Positions 1-6,327 of a stretch of 6,327 nucleotides of DNA are shown one piece after another. This stretch comes from Candidatus Ratteibacteria bacterium (GTDB lineage: Bacteria > Ratteibacteria > UBA8468 > B48-G9 > JAFGKM01): contig JAQVEU010000048.1 in NCBI GenBank assembly GCA_028697565.1, positions 1 through 6,327 of the forward strand, in the 5' to 3' direction. The notes below the pieces were generated by a model, which did no database searches, had not been told where the DNA came from, and worked only from the letters and a program-made list of their open reading frames with translations. The position numbers and the translations under genes are program-made. How positions within the stretch are numbered: the first letter of the stretch is position 1; each line of letters starts with the position of its first letter.

Positions 1-151
1 GATTGCTGTTGACAAGTATTATGTAGTATCCGTCCTCTTTCAGCGCCTTACATGCCTGAGAACCTGAATAATCAAACTCACATGCCTGCCCTAACACGAT
101 AGGACCTGAACCGATAATCATTATCCTTTTTATGTCTGTTCTCTTTGGCAT
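1..151 (-). CDS. carB: Carbamoyl-phosphate synthase large subunit, N-terminal 50 codons (partial, runs off window)
   Basis: Reading the minus strand from the ATG at 151 gives a protein that begins MPKRTDIKRIMIIGSGPIVL and continues with GQACEFDYSG, the very conserved start of CarB, where the pre-ATP-grasp domain opens with a glycine-rich loop. The open frame runs to the window edge, so about 50 of the usual 1,050-1,100 residues are present. CarB uses two ATP, bicarbonate and ammonia channelled from CarA to make carbamoyl phosphate for pyrimidines and arginine, in the cytoplasm. Its start lies one base after the carA stop codon, with an AGGGA ribosome binding site inside the end of carA, so the two genes are probably translationally coupled. 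The fragment looks normal. The ATP-grasp domains and the allosteric C-terminal domain are outside the window. Confidence 0.96.
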   Translation of the reverse strand, partial: MPKRTDIKRIMIIGSGPIVLGQACEFDYSGSQACKALKEDGYYIILVNSN

Positions 152-152
152 G

Positions 153-1238
153 TCAGTTCCCTGCTCTTTTCTCTATCATATGTTTAAATCTGTCAAAAAG
201 ATACACAGCATCCAGAGGCCCGGGGGCATTTTCAGGATGAAACTGGACAGCAAATACAGGAAGTTTTTTATGTGCGATACCTTCAAGTGTATTGTCATTC
301 AGGTTTATATGTGTAATCTCAATACCATTTCCATTTAAGGTGTTTATATCCACACAAAAAGAATGATTCTGGGCTGTTATATAAATCCTGCCGGTCAGAA
401 GGTCCTTAACAGGATGGTTTGCTCCATGGTGACCGAATTTAAGTTTATATGTCTTCCCACCAAAAACCTGTGCAATAAGCTGGATACCAAAACATATCCC
501 AAACACAGGATACTTTTCAATAAGGGTTGAAAGTGTTTTCACCACATAAGGAACTGCTGAAGGGTCTCCTGGTCCGTTTGAAACAAGGATGCCATCCGGC
601 TCTTCCTTGTCAATCTCCTCCGATGGCATCGTTGCCGGCACTATCACAACCTTCATATTCCTTTCCGCAAGCATTCTTAATGTATTTTGTTTCACCCCGC
701 AGTCAAGAACCACAACCTTATATTTCCCCTTATCACACCAGATATACGGCTTCTCTTTAATGACGTGCCTTATAAGGTCCACACCCACAATGTCAGGTGA
801 TTTTTTAACCTTCTCAATCATCCTTTTTACACTATGTTCTCCTGTAAAAAGCCCCCCCTTCATTGCTCCCTTCTCCCTCAACATTACAGTAATCTGCCTT
901 GTATCAATACCTTCTATACCTGTCACCCCGTGCTCGTAAAACAGCATATCCAGAGGTTTGGTTGCCCGCCAGTTGCTGTAAATCTTGCTTCGTTCCCTTA
1001 TAACAAAACCTTCCAGATGAATTCTATCTGACTCCACATCTTCATAGTTAACCCCGTAGTTACCAATCAAAGGATATGTCATCACTACTATCTGTCCTTT
1101 ATAGGATGGGTCGTACAGAATTTCCTGATAACCTGTCATACTTGTATTAAAGATAAGTTCCCCGTATCTCTCACCGGTAGCCCCAAATACTTCTCCTTTG
1201 AAAACACTACCGTCCTCAAGGACTAAATACCCTTCCAT
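153..1238 (-). CDS. carA: Carbamoyl-phosphate synthase small (glutaminase) subunit
   Basis: CarA hydrolyses glutamine and passes ammonia to CarB for carbamoyl phosphate synthesis. The 361 residues are slightly short but normal for the family. Residues 1-130 form the CarA-specific N-terminal domain, with YLVLEDGSVFKGE at the start and NTSMTGYQEILYDPSY near 31-46. Residues 172-355 are a class I glutamine amidotransferase with GPGDPS (222-227), the nucleophile Cys249 in GICFGIQ, HHGANHPV (270-277) and the catalytic His334-Glu336 in FHPE, so the triad is intact. One deviation is Ile252, where the family usually has His (GICLGHQ). The start at 1238 is supported by AGGAG about eight bases upstream and by alignment with the usual N-terminus. 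It begins 22 bases after purF and ends one base before carB. No pyrimidine or arginine control element is seen next to it, so regulation must act on the whole operon or from further upstream. Confidence 0.97.
   Translation of the reverse strand: MEGYLVLEDGSVFKGEVFGATGERYGELIFNTSMTGYQEILYDPSYKGQIVVMTYPLIGNYGVNYEDVESDRIHLEGFVIRERSKIYSNWRATKPLDMLFYEHGVTGIEGIDTRQITVMLREKGAMKGGLFTGEHSVKRMIEKVKKSPDIVGVDLIRHVIKEKPYIWCDKGKYKVVVLDCGVKQNTLRMLAERNMKVVIVPATMPSEEIDKEEPDGILVSNGPGDPSAVPYVVKTLSTLIEKYPVFGICFGIQLIAQVFGGKTYKLKFGHHGANHPVKDLLTGRIYITAQNHSFCVDINTLNGNGIEITHINLNDNTLEGIAHKKLPVFAVQFHPENAPGPLDAVYLFDRFKHMIEKRAGN
158..162 (-). promoter_or_regulatory. Ribosome binding site of carB
   Basis: AGGGA on the minus strand, six bases before the carB ATG, lies within the last codons of carA. 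It supports the chosen carB start and coupled carA-carB translation, as expected for subunits needed in equal amounts. Confidence 0.7.
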
Positions 1239-1260
1239 CTATATCTCTCCTATATTCCTG

Positions 1261-2649
1261 CTATACACAGGATTCAAACTGTTCCTTACCCTCAAACCCG
1301 TTGTTTCTTACATTATACCGACCTGTGAAGCACGCTGTACAAAACTCCTTTTCCGGAAGTCCTACAGAAGAAAGCATACCATCAAGAGACAGATAATGAA
1401 GCCCATCCACCCCTATCTTTCCTGCTATTTCATCCACACTATAACTACCTGCAATAAGTTCCTTCCGTGAAGGGAAATCGATACCATAGAAACACGGATA
1501 CCTTATCGGAGGACAACTCACCGCCATAAATATTTTTTTTGCCCCTGCTTCTCGCAGGTTTTTTATTCTTAAACGGCTGGTTGTTCCCCTGACAATAGAG
1601 TCCTCAACAACAATAATATCCCTGCCTTTTATCAAATCCTTTATAGGATTGAGTTTCACCTTTACACTTATCTCTCTGGATACCTGGAACGGCTGAATGA
1701 ATGTCCTTCCTATATAGTGATTCCTGACTATCCCCAATTCAAAAGGGACACCTCTTTTCTGAGAAAATCCAAGTGCAGATATACTGCCTGAATCAGGTAT
1801 GGGAATAACTATATCCCCTTTATAAGGAAATTCTTCCGCCAGTTTCTCTCCAATCCGCTTTCTGGCACTATACACACTCGCCCCGAATATCCTGCTGTCT
1901 GGCCTTGCAAAGTAAATGAACTCAAATATACACCGTGAAATTTTCTTCTTCGGAAGGTATGTACTTTTTATACCCTGACTATTGATAACAAGTATTTCTC
2001 CCGGAAGAATCTCCCTTAGATATTCTGCACCTGCAAGGTCAAAGGCACAACTCTCAGATGCCACTATATATCCTTCTCCGAGTCGGCCAAGACACAGGGG
2101 TCTGAAGTCCCAGGGGTCCTTTACTGCAATAATCCCGTCAGGGGTCAGTATAAGGAATGCAAAGGCACCTTTTAACTCAGATAACGCATCTGTAAGTTTT
2201 TCTTTAAATGTATTCTTTTTTGACATAGTAATCAGATGCATAAGGACCTCGGTATCAAGTGTGGTCTGAAAAATACTTCCCTTTCTTTCAAGTTTTTCCC
2301 TTAAAACCTTACTGTTTACTATATTCCCATTATGTGCAACAGCATATGGCATTCCGCGGTACTCCGCAAAGAATGGCTGGATATTTTTAGCAAAGGAACC
2401 GCCTGTGGTGGAATATCTGACATGGCCTACACCACAAAAACCTTTTAGCAAAGGGAGTTCAGCGGTTCTGAAAACATCAGGAACAGTACCCATACCCTTT
2501 TTAATATGTGCCTTTTTACCATCATAAACGACGATACCGCAACTTTCCTGTCCTCTGTGCTGAAGTGAAAAAAGGGATAGATATATTATCTCTGCTGGAC
2601 TGCTGTGTCCATAAACACCCGTAATCCCACAGTTTTCTTTTATCTCCAT
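1261..2649 (-). CDS. purF: Amidophosphoribosyltransferase (glutamine PRPP amidotransferase), Fe-S type
   Basis: PurF catalyses the first committed step of purine synthesis: PRPP plus glutamine to phosphoribosylamine, glutamate and pyrophosphate. The 462 residues match the usual length. The N-terminal Ntn-hydrolase glutaminase domain has the nucleophile Cys7 in ENCGITGVYG, SLQHRGQES (28-36), GHVRYSTTG (75-83) and AHNGNIVN (105-112). Residues 2-6 look like a very short propeptide that would be removed to free Cys7, as in the Bacillus-type enzyme. The C-terminal phosphoribosyltransferase domain has PIPDSG (283-288), the flexible loop GRTFIQP (314-320) and the PRPP site VVEDSIVRGTT (347-357). Cys240, Cys386, Cys437 and Cys440 match the 4Fe-4S ligands of the Bacillus-type enzyme, a cluster that makes it oxygen sensitive. 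Minor oddities are Glu349 where Asp is usual, Phe321 after the loop, and additional cysteines at 37 and 379. GAGG lies five bases before the ATG. It follows the GXGXG gene by 24 bases. Confidence 0.97.
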   Translation of the reverse strand: MEIKENCGITGVYGHSSPAEIIYLSLFSLQHRGQESCGIVVYDGKKAHIKKGMGTVPDVFRTAELPLLKGFCGVGHVRYSTTGGSFAKNIQPFFAEYRGMPYAVAHNGNIVNSKVLREKLERKGSIFQTTLDTEVLMHLITMSKKNTFKEKLTDALSELKGAFAFLILTPDGIIAVKDPWDFRPLCLGRLGEGYIVASESCAFDLAGAEYLREILPGEILVINSQGIKSTYLPKKKISRCIFEFIYFARPDSRIFGASVYSARKRIGEKLAEEFPYKGDIVIPIPDSGSISALGFSQKRGVPFELGIVRNHYIGRTFIQPFQVSREISVKVKLNPIKDLIKGRDIIVVEDSIVRGTTSRLRIKNLREAGAKKIFMAVSCPPIRYPCFYGIDFPSRKELIAGSYSVDEIAGKIGVDGLHYLSLDGMLSSVGLPEKEFCTACFTGRYNVRNNGFEGKEQFESCV

Positions 2650-2673
2650 ATTTACCTCGCTTACTCAGTAAAA

Positions 2674-3408
2674 TTAATATCCATATATCTTACCATAAGG
2701 CCTGTGTGTAATCGGTAAAATCTTATAAAACGGTCCTTTAAAAACCTCGTCTCTGTTCATACGAAAGTATGAGACAAATGCTGTGAGATAAGGTGTGATT
2801 TTTTCAATATCCCGCCCATCCGCCGCAAATGCTTTAACCTCTTTTCCTAATCTCGCTTTTAGAGGAGAATTCCCTCTTACATATATAACACCACCGTGCA
2901 TACCTGTCCCCAGATAGTCCCCCACATACTTTCTACCTGTCATCCCTAACACGATAATCATACCTCCTGCCATATACTCGCCTAAAAAATCCCCTGTGTT
3001 TCTTCCTATTACTATTACAGGATACATAGTCCTGTATTCCTTCATATGTATACCTACACGGTAGCCAACATCTCCCTTTATGAAAATTTCACCACCTCTC
3101 ATAGAATGTCCCACAATATCTCCTGCATTTCCATAAATCACTATCCTGCCGGAGTTCATTGTATTACCCACCCCATCCTGAGCATCATCCTTAACTATTA
3201 TTTCCGGCCCATCCATAAATATACCCAGGTCATTGCCTGGTATTCCCTCTACTGTAATTCTGACTTCTCTATTTTGCAACCCTGCCCCTATGTACCTCTG
3301 ACCGCAAACACCTTTAATAAATATCTCTTTATGTTCATTCTTTACCAGTTCCTTTATTTTCTCATTTAATATTTTATAGTGCATCTGTTTCGCGTCTATT
3401 CTTACCAT
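2674..3408 (-). CDS. Glutamate synthase GXGXG (beta-helix) domain protein, GlxC type
   Basis: This is a stand-alone version of the C-terminal domain of the large subunit of glutamate synthase, a right-handed beta-helix. In the fused enzyme this domain braces the glutaminase and FMN domains. Several glycine-rich turns are visible: QDGVGNTMNSGRIVIYG (77-93), AGDIVGHSMRGGEIFIKG (95-112), VGYRVGIHM (114-122), TGDFLGEYMAGGMIIVLG (138-155) and a fifth ending GGVIYVRG near 172-179. At 244 residues it is typical of split, archaeal-type glutamate synthases. The C-terminal 60 residues are less recognisable. Formylmethanofuran dehydrogenase subunit C shares this fold, but the neighbouring glutamate synthase FMN domain and the absence of other Fmd/Fwd genes favour glutamate synthase. 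GAGG lies seven bases before the ATG, which comes two bases after the preceding stop codon. No catalytic residues are expected in this domain. Confidence 0.9.
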   Translation of the reverse strand: MVRIDAKQMHYKILNEKIKELVKNEHKEIFIKGVCGQRYIGAGLQNREVRITVEGIPGNDLGIFMDGPEIIVKDDAQDGVGNTMNSGRIVIYGNAGDIVGHSMRGGEIFIKGDVGYRVGIHMKEYRTMYPVIVIGRNTGDFLGEYMAGGMIIVLGMTGRKYVGDYLGTGMHGGVIYVRGNSPLKARLGKEVKAFAADGRDIEKITPYLTAFVSYFRMNRDEVFKGPFYKILPITHRPYGKIYGY

Positions 3409-3410
3409 AC

Positions 3411-4697
3411 TTATACCTCTATACCTTCACCCACTGTTATATGTTTTCTGTATTCTGCCGGAAGAACAAGCAGACCAAAATCATCACCAAGCAATTCGTC
3501 CTTAAAATTAGAGACCTCTATCTTATTCCTGATAAGCCCTAAAAATATACCACTTCTTTCAATTCTCCCGATAAAAATACAGCCAACTATTCTATTCCTT
3601 TCAAGAACAATTTTTTTATAACAGTTATCATCTATCCTTTTGATTATTTCATACCTGTCTACCTTAAGGGGATTTGTAATTCCAAACGATATAACTGGAA
3701 CACCTGCTATATCAATTGAATTCATTGGAAAAAGCCCATCATATATTACATTACCCCCAGCCATATTCATACCTGCGACTTTTCCCTGTCTTGCTGCAAC
3801 AGGCCATATTGCAATAACAGAGTACTTCTCTGTAATCATGTCTTTTCCTTCTGCAACATCTCCCGCTGCATATGTTTCAGAGATATTAGTGCGCATATAT
3901 TCATCCACAATTATTCCTTTGTTATACATTATCGGAGTATCTTTTATAACCTGAATATCGGGTTTAACACCAACAGCGACTACAAGCAAGGATGTCTCTA
4001 TCTCTCTGCCAGATGATAATATAACTTTGAATAGAGCATTTTTCTTGCTTTCTATCCTTCTAATAGTATCCTGTGTGATTACCTCACACTGTTTCTTTTC
4101 TTTCAATGCCTTTTCTATAAGTTCTGCCCCTTGTTTATCCAACGTTGTAGAAAGTAATCTATCTGCCATTTCTATAATACTTACCTGGATATCTTTCTCC
4201 ACCAATCCTTCCGCACACTTAATCCCTATCAGTCCTCCTCCTAAGATAACCCCTTTTTTAATATTGTTCTGTTCTATATATGATTTGATATGTTCTGCAT
4301 CAGATAGTGTCATAAAAGTAAACACCCCTTGAATATCTTCCGATAATCCTTCTATCTCAGGGATAAATGGCTTGCCACCTGTGGAAATAAGAAGTTTATC
4401 AAACCTTATCCTCCCTTTATCAGTAATCACCTGTTTCCTTCCTGTATCTATTCTCTCAGCCCTTGTATTAAGTAAAAGTTTCACCCTGTTATCTCTGTAA
4501 AAATCCATACTCCTGAAAGCAAGAGAGTCCTTTGCTACTCTTCCACTAAGATAGTAAGAGATAAGGGGCCTTGAATAGTTATATAACTCCTCCTCTGAAA
4601 TAACTGTTATATTGCCTTCTTTATCCTCTTCCCGTATGCCTTCAATACAGTTAACACCTGCCACAGAATTCCCTATTATGACATACTCAGTTTTCAT
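3411..4697 (-). CDS. FAD-dependent pyridine nucleotide oxidoreductase (NADH oxidase / NirB-like), probable electron-input subunit of glutamate synthase
   Basis: The 428-residue protein belongs to the two-dinucleotide-binding-domain flavoprotein family. The FAD Rossmann loop is GNSVAG (9-14) and the family sequence YSRPLISYYLSG lies at 41-52. A second loop, GGGLIG (153-158), binds NAD(P)H, and TYAAGDVAEG (275-284) contacts FAD through Asp280. Glu176 at the end of the second strand of the NAD domain suggests NADH rather than NADPH, an inference only. There is no CxxxxC redox disulfide and no CxxC motif for an added iron-sulfur domain, so electrons must leave from FAD to a partner. That partner is most simply the four-cluster ferredoxin encoded four bases upstream, which passes them to the glutamate synthase FMN. 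The gene thus takes the place of GltD, which is absent here. AAGGG lies eight bases before the ATG. Rubredoxin or nitrite reductase-like activity is possible but not supported by neighbours. Confidence 0.88.
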   Translation of the reverse strand: MKTEYVIIGNSVAGVNCIEGIREEDKEGNITVISEEELYNYSRPLISYYLSGRVAKDSLAFRSMDFYRDNRVKLLLNTRAERIDTGRKQVITDKGRIRFDKLLISTGGKPFIPEIEGLSEDIQGVFTFMTLSDAEHIKSYIEQNNIKKGVILGGGLIGIKCAEGLVEKDIQVSIIEMADRLLSTTLDKQGAELIEKALKEKKQCEVITQDTIRRIESKKNALFKVILSSGREIETSLLVVAVGVKPDIQVIKDTPIMYNKGIIVDEYMRTNISETYAAGDVAEGKDMITEKYSVIAIWPVAARQGKVAGMNMAGGNVIYDGLFPMNSIDIAGVPVISFGITNPLKVDRYEIIKRIDDNCYKKIVLERNRIVGCIFIGRIERSGIFLGLIRNKIEVSNFKDELLGDDFGLLVLPAEYRKHITVGEGIEV

Positions 4698-4701
4698 ATT
4701 A

Positions 4702-5178
4702 TCATCCCTTCTTTTCTATCTTTTCCCCTTTTTCATCAACAATCTCTATTGCCTCATTAGGACAGTGTTCCACACAGGAAGGGAACTCCCTGTCAATACA
4801 AAGGTCGCACTTTGATACGACCTTCTTTTCCTTATAATCTATCTTGATAACCCCTAACGGACATACCATTACACACATCCAGCAACCAACACATTTTTCC
4901 TTATTATGCAAAACCCTGCCTGTCTCTTTATCTCTGTACATTGCACCTGTCAGACAATTCTCCAGACACGGCGCCTCATCACAGTGCCTGCATTGGACAG
5001 CAAAGGATGTGTTTCCCTTCTCCTCAAAATATATCCCTGATACAGGCGTCGGGAACTTGCCTTTATAAGTCTTTATTATGTCCATGGAAGGAGAATGCTG
5101 TGTAATACAATACACCTCACATAATCTACATCCAATACAATACTCTTCCTTTATAACAATCCTTCTTGCCTTCACCAT
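4702..5178 (-). CDS. Four-cluster 4Fe-4S ferredoxin-type electron transfer protein (HycB/DmsB-like)
   Basis: The 158-residue protein has sixteen cysteines in four groups: 14-17-20-24, 63-66-71-75, 96-99-102-106 and 124-127-135-139. This is the arrangement of four 4Fe-4S clusters in the HycB/DmsB/CooF family of electron-wire subunits. No signal peptide or membrane segment is present, so it should act in the cytoplasm. The C-terminus is highly charged (EKGEKIEKKG). It overlaps the end of the glutamate synthase FMN gene by seven bases and is followed after four bases by the FAD oxidoreductase. This suggests it carries electrons from that flavoprotein to the Fe-S/FMN site of glutamate synthase. 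The chosen ATG at 5178 has a strong GGGGGAGG only one base away; a GTG one codon later (5175) would have better spacing, so the start is uncertain by one residue. The exact acceptor is inferred from context. Confidence 0.9.
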   Translation of the reverse strand: MVKARRIVIKEEYCIGCRLCEVYCITQHSPSMDIIKTYKGKFPTPVSGIYFEEKGNTSFAVQCRHCDEAPCLENCLTGAMYRDKETGRVLHNKEKCVGCWMCVMVCPLGVIKIDYKEKKVVSKCDLCIDREFPSCVEHCPNEAIEIVDEKGEKIEKKG

Positions 5179-6327
5179 GCCTCCCCCGCGTGTTTAATCC
5201 CTAACATTTTAAGTTCCATCTCAGTAAGATCAACCCCCCTCAGCTGTTCTCTGTTACCTCGGAGTGAGTCTATGGCATTGATTCCCATGCCACCTAACAT
5301 CTCTTTTATCTCAAGTGACCATGCCCTGAGAAGGTTGCACAACCTCCTTGCCCCTATCTCAGGATTAAGCCGCCTTGTAAGATACGGGTCCTGTGTGGCA
5401 ATTCCCCAGTTACACTTGCCTGTATAGCACTTTTGACATATATGACACCCAAGGGATATCAGAGCCGCACTCCCTATACAGACAGCATCTGCTCCAAGAG
5501 CAATTGCTTTGACTATATCAGCACTTGTTTTAAAACCACCTGCTGCTATCACTGATGCCTGATTTCTTATGCCCTCTTCTCTTAACCTCTGGTCAACAAC
5601 AGCAATAGCCAGTTCTATTGGTATACCCACATTATCCCTTATAACCACAGGAGCAGCACCTGTCCCGCCCCTTATACCATCTATGGTTATAAAGTCCGCT
5701 CCTGCCCTTACAATACCACTTGCTATGGGAGCCACATTATGGACAGCAGCAATTTTAACCCCTACCGGCTTTTCATATGAAGTCGCTTCTTTTATAGCAA
5801 ATATCAGTTGCATCAGGTCCTCTATTGAATATATATCATGGTGAGGTGCAGGACTTATAGCATCAGTGCCTGCTGGTATCATTCTGGTAAGAGAAATCTC
5901 ATCAGAGACCTTTTCCCCCGGCAGGTGTCCACCTATCCCAGGCTTTGCTCCCTGTCCTATCTTTATCTCAACCGCAGCCGCCTTTTCAATATCATTCACA
6001 TTAACCCCAAATCTACCACTTGCTATCTGAACTATTGCTCTTTCTGCATAAGGATAGAGTTCTTTATGCATACCTCCTTCCCCTGTATTCCAGTAAACAC
6101 CGGATAAAGACGCTGCCTTTGCAAGTGACCTGCAGGCGTTCAGGGATATTGAACCAAAACTCATCGCAGAGAACATCACAGGTATCTCCATCTCAAGAAG
6201 ATGAGGCATATCTCCTTCCATAATGTATCTTCCATTCTTTACCTTACTATATACAATCCTGTCAGGTTTCCGCCCTATAAAGGTCTTTAGTTCCATCGGT
6301 TCCCTTAACGGATCTATGGAAGGATTG
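5172..6327 (-). CDS. Glutamate synthase large-subunit FMN/Fe-S core domain, archaeal type (partial, 5' end outside window)
   Basis: This domain converts 2-oxoglutarate, ammonia (normally from glutamine) and reduced flavin to glutamate. Counting from the ATG at 6296, the FMN barrel contains MSFGSIS (45-51), NTGEGG (70-75), GQGAKPGIGGHLPG (114-127), SPAPHHDIYSIEDL (148-161), ITIDGIRGGTGAAP (203-216) and AAGG (251-254). A cysteine cluster motif, Cys284, Cys287, Cys290, Cys295, is followed by GIATQDP, as in archaeal-type enzymes. The frame stays open upstream of that ATG and encodes NPSIDPLREP, which resembles the NPPID..RE segment preceding the barrel in glutamate synthases. I therefore treat the ATG as internal and the gene as cut by the window edge. 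Relatives often carry ferredoxin-type clusters in the missing N-terminal part. The gene ends in TGA overlapping the ferredoxin start. The glutaminase and GXGXG domains of the fused GltB are absent from this chain; GXGXG is a separate gene at 2674-3408. Confidence 0.92.
   Translation of the reverse strand, partial: NPSIDPLREPMELKTFIGRKPDRIVYSKVKNGRYIMEGDMPHLLEMEIPVMFSAMSFGSISLNACRSLAKAASLSGVYWNTGEGGMHKELYPYAERAIVQIASGRFGVNVNDIEKAAAVEIKIGQGAKPGIGGHLPGEKVSDEISLTRMIPAGTDAISPAPHHDIYSIEDLMQLIFAIKEATSYEKPVGVKIAAVHNVAPIASGIVRAGADFITIDGIRGGTGAAPVVIRDNVGIPIELAIAVVDQRLREEGIRNQASVIAAGGFKTSADIVKAIALGADAVCIGSAALISLGCHICQKCYTGKCNWGIATQDPYLTRRLNPEIGARRLCNLLRAWSLEIKEMLGGMGINAIDSLRGNREQLRGVDLTEMELKMLGIKHAGEAW
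5180..5187 (-). promoter_or_regulatory. Ribosome binding site of the ferredoxin gene, unusually close to the ATG
   Basis: GGGGGAGG on the minus strand lies inside the last codons of the glutamate synthase gene. It ends one base before the ATG at 5178 and four bases before an in-frame GTG at 5175. Spacing of five to nine bases is more usual, so either the GTG is used or pairing is with the upstream G run. The position implies translational coupling across the seven-base overlap. Confidence 0.55.

Noticed and set aside
132..338. Small plus-strand frame of 68 residues over the carA-carB junction
   Set aside because: It runs opposite the conserved end of carA and the start of carB, and its composition is that of an antisense shadow.
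477..497. CarA as a glutaminase-dead subunit because of the changed His
   Set aside because: The nucleophile Cys249 and catalytic His334 and Glu336 are present; the replaced His is not part of the triad.
527..939. Open reading frames on the plus strand within carA
   Set aside because: They lie opposite a well-conserved gene, lack a ribosome binding site and show no recognisable domain; the other plus-strand frames across the window are explained the same way.
1533..1540. Run of eight T (eight A in the purF coding strand), a possible slippage site
   Set aside because: The frame is intact through it and the residues on both sides (AKKIFMAV) fit PurF, so no programmed frameshift is needed. A seven-base run in the FAD protein gene near 3611-3617 was dismissed likewise.
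1261..2649. The class II amidotransferase might be the missing glutaminase of glutamate synthase rather than PurF
   Set aside because: A full phosphoribosyltransferase domain with the PRPP motif, flexible loop and all four Fe-S ligands identifies it as a genuine PurF.
2661..2671. Palindrome TTACTCAGTAA in the gap between the GXGXG gene and purF
   Set aside because: Five-base arms around one central base are short enough to occur by chance, and there is no adjacent promoter or T-run to make it an operator or terminator.
2674..3408. Formylmethanofuran dehydrogenase subunit C, suggesting a methanogen
   Set aside because: It shares the GXGXG fold, but the neighbours are glutamate synthase parts and no other methanofuran gene is present.

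Overview
The window is one unbroken piece of a minus-strand operon. Seven genes, two of them cut by the window edges, are packed with gaps of 1 to 24 bases or a short overlap. Almost every base is coding, and no promoter, terminator, RNA gene, repeat or mobile element is visible. All products belong to central nitrogen metabolism. G+C looks moderate to low, about 40% by eye. The genes share a preference for ATA (Ile) and AGA/AGG (Arg) codons and a purine-rich coding strand. Shine-Dalgarno sequences precede most starts. With a bacterial-type Fe-S PurF, a bacterial CarAB pair and several 4Fe-4S proteins, this suggests a strictly or mainly anaerobic bacterium, possibly thermophilic or deep-branching. 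The lineage cannot be named from this sequence alone.

In order of transcription (right to left): (1) 6327-5172, the FMN/Fe-S core domain of a modular, archaeal-type glutamate synthase, with its 5' end outside the window; (2) 5178-4702, a ferredoxin-like protein with four 4Fe-4S cysteine motifs; (3) 4697-3411, an FAD- and NAD(P)H-dependent oxidoreductase; (4) 3408-2674, the GXGXG beta-helix domain of glutamate synthase (GlxC type); (5) 2649-1261, purF, glutamine PRPP amidotransferase; (6) 1238-153, carA, glutaminase subunit of carbamoyl-phosphate synthase; (7) 151-1, the first 50 codons of carB.

Genes 1 to 4 read as a split glutamate synthase with its own electron supply: NAD(P)H to FAD protein to four-cluster ferredoxin to FMN barrel, replacing the usual GltD subunit. 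The class II glutaminase domain of glutamate synthase is not in the window and probably lies upstream of position 6327 or elsewhere. Genes 5 to 7 are the glutamine-consuming entry steps of purine synthesis and of pyrimidine/arginine synthesis. The operon therefore joins glutamate formation with the use of glutamine amide nitrogen. The individual families are all known. The points of interest are the combination, the redox module placed between two parts of glutamate synthase, and a few residue changes at normally conserved sites.
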